A DNA stretch of 10,752 nucleotides, taken from Phascolomyces articulosus (lineage: Eukaryota; Mucoromycota; Mucoromycetes; Mucorales; Lichtheimiaceae). Below, one piece after another: positions 1 to 6,839 of the stretch. Both the position numbers and the translations under genes were made by a program. The first letter of the stretch is position 1; each line of letters starts with the position of its first letter. Where the stretch lies: the NCBI GenBank assembly GCA_025677815.1, contig JAIXMP010000109.1, positions 1 through 10,752 of the forward strand, read 5' to 3'. Under the pieces are notes generated by a model that saw only the letters and a program-made list of their open reading frames with translations, was not told the origin of the DNA and did no database searches.

Positions 1-151
1 CTTTCTTCTGTATTCCAGATTATTAGTAATGAGGAACGAATCAAGAGTGATATAGTGTGTTATTGGTTATATCATGTTTTATTATGGAATGATGTTTAAC
101 CGGTTATTTATGAATGAGTGAATCTATCATGTATTAGTGTGGTTCACCACA
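1..151 (-). repeat. 3' LTR of element 1, partial at window edge
   Basis: Positions 1-151 repeat 5805-5955 without gaps (constant offset 5804), with only two differences: C42/T5846 and G91/A5895. The match stops exactly after CCACA, so on the minus strand the LTR begins TGTGG, the expected TG terminus. It abuts the polypurine tract on its inner side. The rest of the LTR, including its CA end, lies left of the window. Confidence 0.95.
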
Positions 152-163
152 TAACCCCCTGCC
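152..163 (-). promoter_or_regulatory. Polypurine tract (plus-strand primer) of element 1
   Basis: Immediately inside the 3' LTR the minus strand reads GGCAGGGGGTTA and then TGTGG of the LTR. A G-rich tract abutting the 3' LTR is where RNase H leaves the RNA primer for plus-strand DNA synthesis in LTR retroelements. A near-identical copy lies inside pol at 2121-2136. Confidence 0.85.
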
Positions 164-194
164 AGGTTAAACATAATTTTGTAAAGAACATAAT

Positions 195-505
195 AATTAC
201 TTTGATAAAAGTGCGAGATTAACTTCGAGAAAAGTGTACGAATTACTTTGAAGAAAGTGTAAGATTTACTTTGAGAAAAGTGTGTGAAGTACTTTGAGAA
301 ATTATACTTTGGAGAAAGTGTAAGATTTACTTTGAGAAAAGTGTATGAGTTACTTTGGAGAAAGTTAAGATTTACTTTGAGAAAAGTGTACGAGTTACTT
401 TGGAGAAAGTGTAAGATTTACTTTGAGAAAAGTGTACGAAGTACTTTGAGAAAGTGTATGAATTACTTTGAAAAAAGTGTGGTATTACTTTTGTATAAAA
501 GTGTA
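195..505. repeat. 23-bp tandem repeat array in the 3' UTR of element 1
   Basis: The core ACTTTG (variants ACTTCG, ACTTTT) recurs with its first base at 199, 222, 245, 268, 291, 306, 329, 352, 374, 397, 420, 443, 465 and 487. The period is therefore 23 bp with occasional 22, and one shortened unit of 15. Between cores the units tend to alternate between a GTAAGATTTACTTTGAG type and a GTACGAGTTACTTTGGAG type, giving a partial 46-bp higher-order period in the middle. The array lies between the pol stop codon and the polypurine tract. The open frame across it on the plus strand (284-523) is a by-product of the repeat and is not called as a gene. Confidence 0.92.
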
Positions 506-528
506 ATGCTCTGGAAAGAGTGAATGAA

Positions 529-3500
529 TTACTGGCGTGATTTTAAACGTTTACTACGTCTTGGGGTGTTTATAGGTGGCATCACCTGTTTTCTTTTACT
601 ACCATTATCAACTGTATGTATTTTGTATTTATTTGGATCCTTATTTTTATTTTTATATGCGCGCTTTAGTTGATTATTATTTGGTTTATTATTAATGGGA
701 TTGACTGAACTTGAAGAAGTTGTTTTGTCATTGGTGTGTATATTACTACCAATTCTTTCCCAATATTTCATTATTGGTTGAGGGCTGTTAAATGATTCAG
801 CAGGTTCCCAAGTGTCATCATTAGGAGTATAATTTTTCCATCTTACTCGGTATTTGTATTTACCAGGCCCTATTTTCTGGTGGTCTACAATGGATTGAAC
901 TGTGTAATATTTACCATTCTTTTCGTAAGCTACAGTTGTGTCAATCAATTCATCCTGTGAAAGGAGTTTTAGTTGTGAAGGAGCATAATTACGATCTGTT
1001 AATAGACCTTGTTCATCTCTTAGGACATATGAACCTCCTTTTGTTTGTCTTACTACGGTGTATGGTCCTTCATAATATGGATCCATTTTCTTTGACCGTG
1101 TTTCATCTTTTACCATGACATGACTTCCTACAGGATAGTCAATTAGTCTATATTTGGTGTTAAATTTTCCTTTTTTCATTTCAATGAGTGCTTTCGCTCT
1201 TTCTGACAGTGCTGGAAATACTGTGTTAGTCATTGTTTGAATTCTTTCCTGTAATTCCTCTGCTGTGAGAGTTCTAGGAATTTTTTCTTTGGTGTAATCT
1301 CTAAAACCATTCATTGCTCTGTTATACATAAGCATAAACGGTGTAGAACCAAGTCTTTCTGCAAATTTATTATTAAGTGCTAACTGTGCTGGTTTTACAA
1401 ATAAATCCCAATCTTTTGTTGCACCATTTGTGTATTTACGAATAACGTTTATTGTTGTTTGGACATAACGCTCCGCTATAGAATTACCTCTGGGATGCCA
1501 AGGTGTACTTTTTAAATGTGTACAGAATGACGATTCATTTAGTTTATTTATGAGATCGTTAACAAATTCTGCTCCATTGTCTGAATTTATGTAACGGGGA
1601 AATCCGTAGTCACAGAAGGTGTTTAATACTGCTTGTACTACTGTATCCGATCTTTTATCTGGAAGAGTGTGTAATATGCAGAACCTTGTACAGACATCTA
1701 CCATTACTAGTAAATAATTATTTCCTCTATGGCTTGTACCAAAGCCGCTCGCTAAGTCTATACTCCATTGATCTCCAGGATAGTAAGCATAGAAAGAACG
1801 TAGAGGGTGGTATCCTGTTTTAGTGATGTTCCATTGGGCGCAGGTTTTACAACTCTTAACGAAGTGTGCTGCCTCTTTATACATATTAGGCCATTTTAAA
1901 TTATCATTTTTTAGTGACATTACCATTGCTTTAGCACCAAAGTGTCCAAATGCATGTACTTCAGCAAGTAGCTGGTGTCTGTCTTCTTTAGGTGGCTCAA
2001 AATATGTTTCTTCTTCTTTATCAATGTCAACTGTGTTATTATTATTTACTGTGTTTACTTCAACAGTGTTATTTTTTATTATTAATTTATTATCTTTTAT
2101 ATTTGTACTGATGTGTGTAGCATTACCCCCTGCCAGCTCTTTTTCTGTAGGGAAAAGGCGAGAGAGTCTATCAGGTAGAATATTTTCTGTACCAGGTAAA
2201 TGAACAATGTCAAACTGGTGGCTAAAGATAATATCTGACCAATTTATAAGCATAGTATTGGCCGTTTTTTGTGTATGTAAATATATAAGACTGCGATGAT
2301 CGGTAAGCAGTGTAAAAGGACGTGCCCATAAATATTTATGAAATTTATTTAATCCATATACTACAGCGCACAGCTCACGGCGTGTTGTACTATAGTTACG
2401 TTCTGATTTACTTAATGCTCTTGCCATAAAGGCTATATGTTTTGTTTTACCATCAATTAGTTGGTATAAAACAGCTGAGATGCCTACGGCGCTTGCGTCA
2501 GTTGCAAGGTAGAATTTATGTTGTAAATCAGGGTAGGATAATATAGGTGCTTCTAGTAGTATTTTCTTTAAAGTGTTAAATGAACTTTGTTCCGCTTCTC
2601 CCCACAAGCCTTTCAATGATCCAGCAGAACGTAAACGATCTAAAGGAGCCATCAATGTACTTGCTTTCGGGATTGCTTCTCGAAAATAATTTACTACACC
2701 TAAAAATCTCATTATGTCCTTACCTGTAGAAGGTGTTGGAAAGGATTGTAAGTTGCTTACTTTTCTTTTATCTAGTGTGATACCAGAGGAAGAAACGCAA
2801 AATCCGAGTAAATATACGCAATGTTGTGCAAAGCAGCTTTTTTCAGGGTTTAAAATCAATTGTACCTCTGTTAATTTATCAATTGCAGCTTTAACATGTT
2901 CAGCGTGTTTTTCTAAACTTCCATTTGTATGGATAATTATATCATCAATAAAATTTGTGACAAATGGCATGTCTTTAAATATGATAGCCATTGTTCTTTG
3001 ATAAACTGAACTTATCGGACGTAGGCCAAAAGGTGCACCTCTGAATTGGTACTGAATATGACCATCCAGTTGGAAAGCAGTTTTACCTCTATGAGGTTTA
3101 TATATTTTGAAGCGGTGAAACGCTTGTTTTAAATCTAACGTTGTAAAAACTGTAGAACCTTGTAAAAGGTGAAAAATATCCTTAATAAGCGGAAGATTGA
3201 AGCGATCTGTTTCCGTTTGAATTAAGAGTTTATTAATATGACGAGGATCAATACAAGGTCTTTTCTTTGTGTAATTACCATCCAAGTCTTTTTTAGGAGC
3301 AAGCATTAAAGGTGAATTAAACGCTGTATTTGGTGGAGCAGGTTCTATGATGCCAGCATCCAGCCATTCTTTTATTTGCTCGTCTATTACTTCTTTATAT
3401 GCTACTGGTAATGGATATTGTCGTCTATGAGCGACTTCTCCTTCTGGTGTATTAAGATATATAATGGATTCTGGAACTGTGCAAAAAGAATTCTTTGGAA

Positions 3501-4605
3501 CCTGTTTATTTTGTTCTATAGAAGGTTGTACAATGCCAAAGAAATTCTCACGTTCGGCGTTTGAACCAAAAGGTGAATTGTTCGGTTGATGTTGAACTGT
3601 ATCATCAACCTTTTTTTCCTTTTTTTCAGTTGTTTTTTGCCAAGAGGTTGTCAAACCTGTTATACCAATTCCTAACTTTGACATTAAGTCAAGACCTATA
3701 GTAACCGGTGTTTCGCCAGCTAATTCCATTATAAGAAAATCATGTTCAATATGTTTACCATTATAAAATATCTTTACGTTCTCAATTAAACCAAGTAAGT
3801 TGGCTGTAGTATTTTTTGCAGCAAGAGAGACCGATATATTTTTTACTTCTTTTTTATTGAATTTAAAATTGTTTATTGACTCTATTTTATTAACTAGACT
3901 AGGTGTAAGGAAAGAGCAGTTGGCTCCTGTGTCCAATATCCCAAAAACTTGTTCAGTCTGTATAGTTAGAGGTAAAATAAGAGAATCAATTAATTTGTCC
4001 TTTTGAAGTGTTTTTATGGTGTGTATATTGTGTGAACTGTTTTTATATTTACCTGTTATGTCCATACCGTCCATTTTAGAGGGTAACAAGATCTCATCCA
4101 AAAGATTTTGATTTCTTTCGGTTTTGTACTTGTTTTTGTCGTGTGAAACGTGCACAGATCGGTTATGGTAGGTGTTGTTTTTGTTCTTTTTAAAATCGTA
4201 GAACTCTTGACACTTGTGGCCAGGTTCATACGGTACTTTGTTGCAAAATTTGCATAAAGTGTTCTTGGGTTTAGCTTGTTTTAATTGTTGGCTAACAATG
4301 TCTTTTTGTTTTTGTAGGACGCTACATTCTGAAGCAGAATGGTGACCTCTTGGATGTACAGGACAACTTCCATATTTTCTTTTTGATTTTTGATGAGGTG
4401 GCTCATCGTCAGGTAAGTGCCGCTTTTTATTATTTTGGGAGGAGGATGTGTTATCCTGTATATTTGAATCGATGTTTTCACCTATGGTGGAGACAACGAG
4501 TTGAGAGACTTTGGTGACATCATTGGGAAAATTTGTACCATATACTTGTGTGAGGACAGGATAGATCTTGGTACGATCGATTGTGGTAACGATGTGATGA
4601 AGCAA
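529..4605 (-). CDS. pol: Gag C-terminus-Pol polyprotein of element 1 (PR-RT-RH-IN-chromodomain)
   Basis: This intact 1358-codon frame encodes the replication enzymes. Two zinc-binding motifs come first: C81-x2-H84-x4-H89-x4-C94, and C118-x2-C121-x8-H130-x-C132, the latter typical of chromovirus Gag ends. The protease active site is DTGA at 225-228. RT spans about 395-600, with catalytic D491 and D554-D555 in a FIDD box instead of the usual YxDD. RNase H spans about 695-820 (D703, E744, D769, D812). Integrase has an H884-x3-H888/C919-x2-C922 zinc domain and D950, D1009, E1045 (35 residues between the last two). The chromodomain at about 1233-1290 contains VRWKNY and DDTWEPAESF, followed by a basic tail with RRSKRLKSR. 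The listed 5' end is a TTG, not a real start: the frame is open only from about 4617 and must be entered from gag by a -1 frame change. The product acts in cytoplasmic particles, then the nucleus, where the chromodomain should bind modified histones. Confidence 0.93.
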   Translation of the reverse strand: MLHHIVTTIDRTKIYPVLTQVYGTNFPNDVTKVSQLVVSTIGENIDSNIQDNTSSSQNNKKRHLPDDEPPHQKSKRKYGSCPVHPRGHHSASECSVLQKQKDIVSQQLKQAKPKNTLCKFCNKVPYEPGHKCQEFYDFKKNKNNTYHNRSVHVSHDKNKYKTERNQNLLDEILLPSKMDGMDITGKYKNSSHNIHTIKTLQKDKLIDSLILPLTIQTEQVFGILDTGANCSFLTPSLVNKIESINNFKFNKKEVKNISVSLAAKNTTANLLGLIENVKIFYNGKHIEHDFLIMELAGETPVTIGLDLMSKLGIGITGLTTSWQKTTEKKEKKVDDTVQHQPNNSPFGSNAERENFFGIVQPSIEQNKQVPKNSFCTVPESIIYLNTPEGEVAHRRQYPLPVAYKEVIDEQIKEWLDAGIIEPAPPNTAFNSPLMLAPKKDLDGNYTKKRPCIDPRHINKLLIQTETDRFNLPLIKDIFHLLQGSTVFTTLDLKQAFHRFKIYKPHRGKTAFQLDGHIQYQFRGAPFGLRPISSVYQRTMAIIFKDMPFVTNFIDDIIIHTNGSLEKHAEHVKAAIDKLTEVQLILNPEKSCFAQHCVYLLGFCVSSSGITLDKRKVSNLQSFPTPSTGKDIMRFLGVVNYFREAIPKASTLMAPLDRLRSAGSLKGLWGEAEQSSFNTLKKILLEAPILSYPDLQHKFYLATDASAVGISAVLYQLIDGKTKHIAFMARALSKSERNYSTTRRELCAVVYGLNKFHKYLWARPFTLLTDHRSLIYLHTQKTANTMLINWSDIIFSHQFDIVHLPGTENILPDRLSRLFPTEKELAGGNATHISTNIKDNKLIIKNNTVEVNTVNNNNTVDIDKEEETYFEPPKEDRHQLLAEVHAFGHFGAKAMVMSLKNDNLKWPNMYKEAAHFVKSCKTCAQWNITKTGYHPLRSFYAYYPGDQWSIDLASGFGTSHRGNNYLLVMVDVCTRFCILHTLPDKRSDTVVQAVLNTFCDYGFPRYINSDNGAEFVNDLINKLNESSFCTHLKSTPWHPRGNSIAERYVQTTINVIRKYTNGATKDWDLFVKPAQLALNNKFAERLGSTPFMLMYNRAMNGFRDYTKEKIPRTLTAEELQERIQTMTNTVFPALSERAKALIEMKKGKFNTKYRLIDYPVGSHVMVKDETRSKKMDPYYEGPYTVVRQTKGGSYVLRDEQGLLTDRNYAPSQLKLLSQDELIDTTVAYEKNGKYYTVQSIVDHQKIGPGKYKYRVRWKNYTPNDDTWEPAESFNSPQPIMKYWERIGSNIHTNDKTTSSSSVNPINNKPNNNQLKRAYKNKNKDPNKYKIHTVDNGSKRKQVMPPINTPRRSKRLKSRQ
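2121..2136 (-). promoter_or_regulatory. Internal copy of the polypurine tract (candidate central PPT)
   Basis: The minus strand reads CTGGCAGGGGGTAATG, matching 15 of 16 bases of the 3' PPT/LTR junction at 150-165 (CTGGCAGGGGGTTATG), including the first two LTR bases. It falls in the RNase H-integrase linker and encodes LAGGNA starting at residue 824. Central PPTs are known in lentiviruses and in Ty1, where they add a second plus-strand initiation point. A role here is inferred from the identity alone. Confidence 0.5.
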
Positions 4606-5489
4606 AACGCAAGTTTACTTCCATTTTCCCATTCTGCCTCTTCTGCCAAGGCTAACCATCTTTGTGTATAGTCACGGATGGATTCACCATGCAATGGTCA
4701 TGCCTTGAACAGTTCTTCTTGCTTTTTGTACATGTGGAAGGGATTGCCAAATTCTTCCCTGATTTTCTTGCAAGCTTCTTTCCAGGTAAGTTTTTTGTTA
4801 CGTAGTTCACGACGGAACCAAGGAAGTTGGGAGTGATGGATACAACCTTGGAAGAGTCGTTCCCAGTTTTGGTTTAAAGGTAATTTGTACATGTCTAATT
4901 TCATTTCAAAGGCGGAGATAAACGCATCGAGGGATTCATGTACAGTTTCATTGGGATAACGAACCTTACTACCTTGTATTTGTAATTTGGGCATGTTCTT
5001 GGGTACATAGTTGGAGGCAGTGTCATCTTGTGTTTCTTTTTTCAGTTCTTTATAGATATTATATTTTTCGCGGGCATCATTGTACTCCTGCTTGAGAATG
5101 GCTTTCTGTTCAGGTGTTTGGTTAGTAGCAAGTAAGAGTGCATCTGCTGCTGCCTCATAGCGAGAGCGAAGCAAGCTACCCTTGTTTTTAGGTGTTAAAA
5201 CTCTGTCAGCTACATAATTGGTAGGTGTGATAACCGTTTTTATTTTTTGTTCTGGTGTACTACCAGGTAAAGTGCTATCCAGTTCATTGGATGTTTGCAA
5301 TTTATTATTATTATTATTTTGGGGATCTTCTATTTCTTCCATTACTACATCGTCAGATGTGTTAGTAATAGAGAGACCAGATTGGATGGGAGAGGATGGT
5401 TCAGTTTGACCAGGGATAGGAACTTCGGGTTGACCAGAAGTGGATTCAGGTTTGTTGGTGGGTTGGATCTTGTTGCTTTGGGGTGACAT
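4482..5489 (-). pseudogene. gag: gag of element 1, interrupted by an in-frame TGA and a frame change
   Basis: Gag forms the virus-like particle. The ATG at 5487-5489 opens 263 codons: a Pro/Ser/Thr-rich start with many Gln and Asn, a helical charged segment around residues 100-160, then a capsid-like part (PWFRREL, TWKEACKKIREEFGNPF). A TGA at 4698-4700 stops it. The same frame continues directly with HGESIRDYTQRW and LALAEEAEW, which reads as ordinary capsid sequence, so the stop is a point change (one transition from CGA or TGG). The frame ends at 4482-4484. The zinc-binding part of Gag lies in the overlapping -1 frame (529-4605), and the capsid similarity appears to switch frames at roughly 4570-4600. 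I see no canonical slippery heptamer in the overlap, so an indel is more likely than programmed frameshifting. The short frame at 4281-4481 is a shadow. Confidence 0.8.
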
Positions 5490-5513
5490 GATTTAAATAG
5501 AGAAATAGATAAT

Positions 5514-5522
5514 TCAACTATA
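5514..5522 (-). promoter_or_regulatory. Possible self-priming site of element 1
   Basis: The leader between the LTR and gag has no TGG-initial sequence that would match a tRNA 3' end. The minus strand does read TATAGTTGA here, an exact 9-nt complement of TCAACTATA at 5587-5579, which lies about 38 nt downstream of the TATA-like motif at 5625, near where the transcript could start. Tf1/sushi-type chromoviruses prime on the 5' end of their own RNA. A 9-nt AT-rich match can arise by chance, so this is tentative. Confidence 0.3.
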
Positions 5523-5526
5523 AAAA

Positions 5527-5955
5527 TGAGATGAAATGGTAATAAAATCGAATGTAAAAATAAAGAGATAGATAAGAATATAGTTGAGAATCTTTTTATT
5601 GTTCAAATTTGCTCATATTTATATATTTTGTCTATCTAATGTAATGATGTTGTTCACTAGATCATTCTAGTACTATGTTTCACTGACTTTGATTAAAGGA
5701 CAATTGATATCCAATTATTCAAGTATATATGCATACTTAGTTCTAGATATTTCTTTATGTACCTAGCAATAGGTATATTATCCTGTTTAGTAATCATTCT
5801 TCATCTTTCTTCTGTATTCCAGATTATTAGTAATGAGGAACGAATTAAGAGTGATATAGTGTGTTATTGGTTATATCATGTTTTATTATGGAATAATGTT
5901 TAACCGGTTATTTATGAATGAGTGAATCTATCATGTATTAGTGTGGTTCACCACA
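5527..5955 (-). repeat. 5' LTR of element 1 (inner boundary estimated)
   Basis: The outer end at 5955 is fixed by the match to 1-151 and by TG on the minus strand. Positions 5805-5955 are confirmed by repetition. The inner part has no second copy in the window. I place the inner CA end provisionally at 5527 (plus-strand TGAGATG), just before the candidate primer site, giving about 429 bp. Another possible end is at 5549 (plus-strand TGGTAA) or 5553 (TGTAAA). It should act as the promoter and, in the 3' copy, as the terminator. Confidence 0.7.
5616..5625 (-). promoter_or_regulatory. TATA-like motif in the 5' LTR of element 1
   Basis: The minus strand reads TATATAAATA, followed about 38 nt later by the presumed transcript start used in the self-priming model. 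An AATAAA hexamer follows shortly on the minus strand (within 5594-5600). It is about 130 bp upstream of the gag ATG. AT-rich context weakens the call. Confidence 0.4.
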
Positions 5956-6173
5956 GAGGGGACACACAACGTAGGGATGGATGGGGATCATTAAAAACGG
6001 GATGGTTGATCAACCCATCTATCCATGGATAAACCTTCGGGAGAAACATTTCACCGACGCGATCTGGTTGGTCGACCCAGGTTCTTGGGTTTGAATCGTC
6101 GTCTTGAAGTCACGTGACCAGCTGATGACGAATTTCTTTCAAAATTCGTCTCAGACGCGACATAAGCATGAAA
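5956..6173. other. GC-richer, palindrome-dense spacer between 5' LTR and tRNA
   Basis: No gene is visible. The segment holds perfect palindromes GGTTGATCAACC (6004-6015), TATCCATGGATA (6020-6031), GGTCGACC (6070-6077) and GTCACGTGAC (6109-6118). It also has a 9-bp inverted repeat GACGAATTT/AAATTCGTC with a 6-nt loop (6127-6150). The arms around 5975-5989 and 6008-6024 (GGATGGATGGG and CCCATCTATCC) form a larger imperfect inverted repeat. It is clearly less AT-rich than the flanks and could be upstream sequence of the tRNA gene or a remnant of a small palindromic element. Confidence 0.6.
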
Positions 6174-6245
6174 TCTCGGATAGTATAGTGGTCAGTATCC
6201 CCGCCTGTCACGCGGGAGACCCGGGTTCAATTCCCGGTCCGAGAG
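6174..6245 (+). tRNA. tRNA-Asp (anticodon GTC)
   Basis: The 72-nt cloverleaf is complete. The acceptor stem TCTCGGA (6174-6180) pairs with TCCGAGA (6238-6244), with discriminator G6245. The anticodon stem CCCGC/GCGGG encloses loop CTGTCAC with anticodon GTC at 6207-6209. The T-stem CCGGG/CCCGG encloses TTCAATT. The internal Pol III promoter is present: A box TAGTATAGTGG (6181-6191) and B box GGTTCAATTCC (6224-6234). No intron and no encoded CCA, as expected for a eukaryotic nuclear gene. It sits 218 bp beyond the 5' LTR of element 1 and 89 bp before the putative LTR of element 2. Confidence 0.97.
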
Positions 6246-6268
6246 ATATAATATTATTATATGTAGGA

Positions 6269-6272
6269 TTTT
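6269..6272 (+). terminator. Pol III terminator for tRNA-Asp
   Basis: The first run of four T after the tRNA lies 24 nt past its 3' end, with a longer T run beginning near 6295. Oligo-T on the coding strand is the normal RNA polymerase III stop. Confidence 0.6.
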
Positions 6273-6334
6273 GAATTTAATAGCAGATATAGTAATTTTT
6301 TTAGCCTGTAGGTTTTTTTTTTAACAAATAGGTG

Positions 6335-6820
6335 TGTTGTAACTATTAGTTGGGTATTTTTAATACTGATATTACATCTTTTACTACAGCTATATTATAC
6401 TTCTTTATAATTCGTTATAACCACAGCATACCTCTTTATCAATCACAGTTCCCTTTTCCTTTTATAATTATATTATCATCATCATTATTTTATAATTATT
6501 ATCATCTGCAGTAGTTTTAGAAAAGATATAAATATTGGATCATTTTATTAAAAATAAAGGACATCTTCTATCTATCTTATTATCTTATATATACCTTTGT
6601 GGTTCTCTTCCTTCATGGTTATTCTGTGTGGTTATTTACCTGTATGGTTATTATCTGTGTGGTTATATTCTCTCTTCATGGTTCTCTGTGTAGTTTTATC
6701 TTTATGGTTATTCTGTGTGGTTATTTACCTGTATGGTTATTATCTGTGTGGTTATATTCTCTCTTCATGGTTCTCTGTGTAGTTTTATCTTCATGGTTTC
6801 AACTTATAAAAAATATAACA
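6335..6820 (+). repeat. Putative 5' LTR of element 2
   Basis: The 3' boundary is supported by CA at 6819-6820, followed after TT by the primer site. The 5' boundary is set at TGTTGTA (6335), which nearly mirrors the TATAACA end, giving about 486 bp. There is no second LTR in the window to confirm it, so the left end is inferred. The content is AT-rich with T-tracts, an 89-bp tandem duplication in its 3' third, and an AATAAA hexamer near 6551. Confidence 0.55.
6613..6798. repeat. 89-bp tandem duplication
   Basis: Two nearly identical 89-bp units (6613-6701 and 6702-6790) are followed by the first bases of a third (TCATGGTT from 6791). The two full units differ at essentially one position near their start (TCATGG versus TTATGG). 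Each unit is itself built from shorter repeats: TGTGTGGTTAT occurs twice and ATGGTTATT twice. The open frames across it are repeat by-products with strongly hydrophobic, tryptophan-rich translations and are not called. Confidence 0.92.
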
Positions 6821-6822
6821 TT

Positions 6823-6830
6823 TGGTAGTG
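6823..6830 (+). promoter_or_regulatory. Primer binding site of element 2, tRNA-iMet-like
   Basis: TGGTAGTG directly follows the presumed LTR end by two bases and precedes the gag ATG by nine. The 3' end of yeast initiator tRNA gives the primer site TGGTAGCG used by Ty3 and Ty1, so this differs by one C-to-T transition, which would still pair as G-U. Position and sequence together make it a good call despite the short match. Confidence 0.65.
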
Positions 6831-6839
6831 AAAGATAAA

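Larger units (their letters stand above)
1..5955 (-). mobile_element. Nearly full-length Ty3/gypsy chromovirus (element 1)
   Basis: Read on the minus strand, the order is 5' LTR, gag, protease, reverse transcriptase, RNase H, integrase, chromodomain, tandem-repeat 3' UTR, polypurine tract and 3' LTR. That domain order with integrase after RNase H is diagnostic of Ty3/gypsy (Metaviridae), and the C-terminal chromodomain puts it in the chromovirus clade. The 3' LTR runs off the left edge, so the element is incomplete here and the target-site duplication cannot be checked. The available LTR halves differ at 2 of 151 positions, indicating a fairly recent insertion. Gag is broken by one stop and one frame change while the pol frame is open throughout. 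The base next to the 5' LTR on the flank is G5956 (flank GAGGG). Confidence 0.93.

Noticed and set aside
195..505. CRISPR-like regularly spaced repeats
   Set aside because: The units are contiguous tandem copies without unique spacers, inside a eukaryotic retrotransposon 3' UTR.
284..523. Plus-strand open frame across the 23-bp repeats
   Set aside because: It only translates the tandem repeat (RFTLRKVYELLWRK repeated) and lies antisense to element 1.
5700..5725. Minus-strand TGGATATC as a tRNA primer site of element 1
   Set aside because: It is not preceded by a CA LTR end and does not match a primer site that I recognise.
5956..5960. Target-site duplication GAGGG of element 1
   Set aside because: The other flank is outside the window, so the duplication cannot be shown.
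6597..6838. Two overlapping hydrophobic open frames that could be a small membrane protein
   Set aside because: They are translations of the 89-bp duplication and its sub-repeats in two frames; nothing supports translation.
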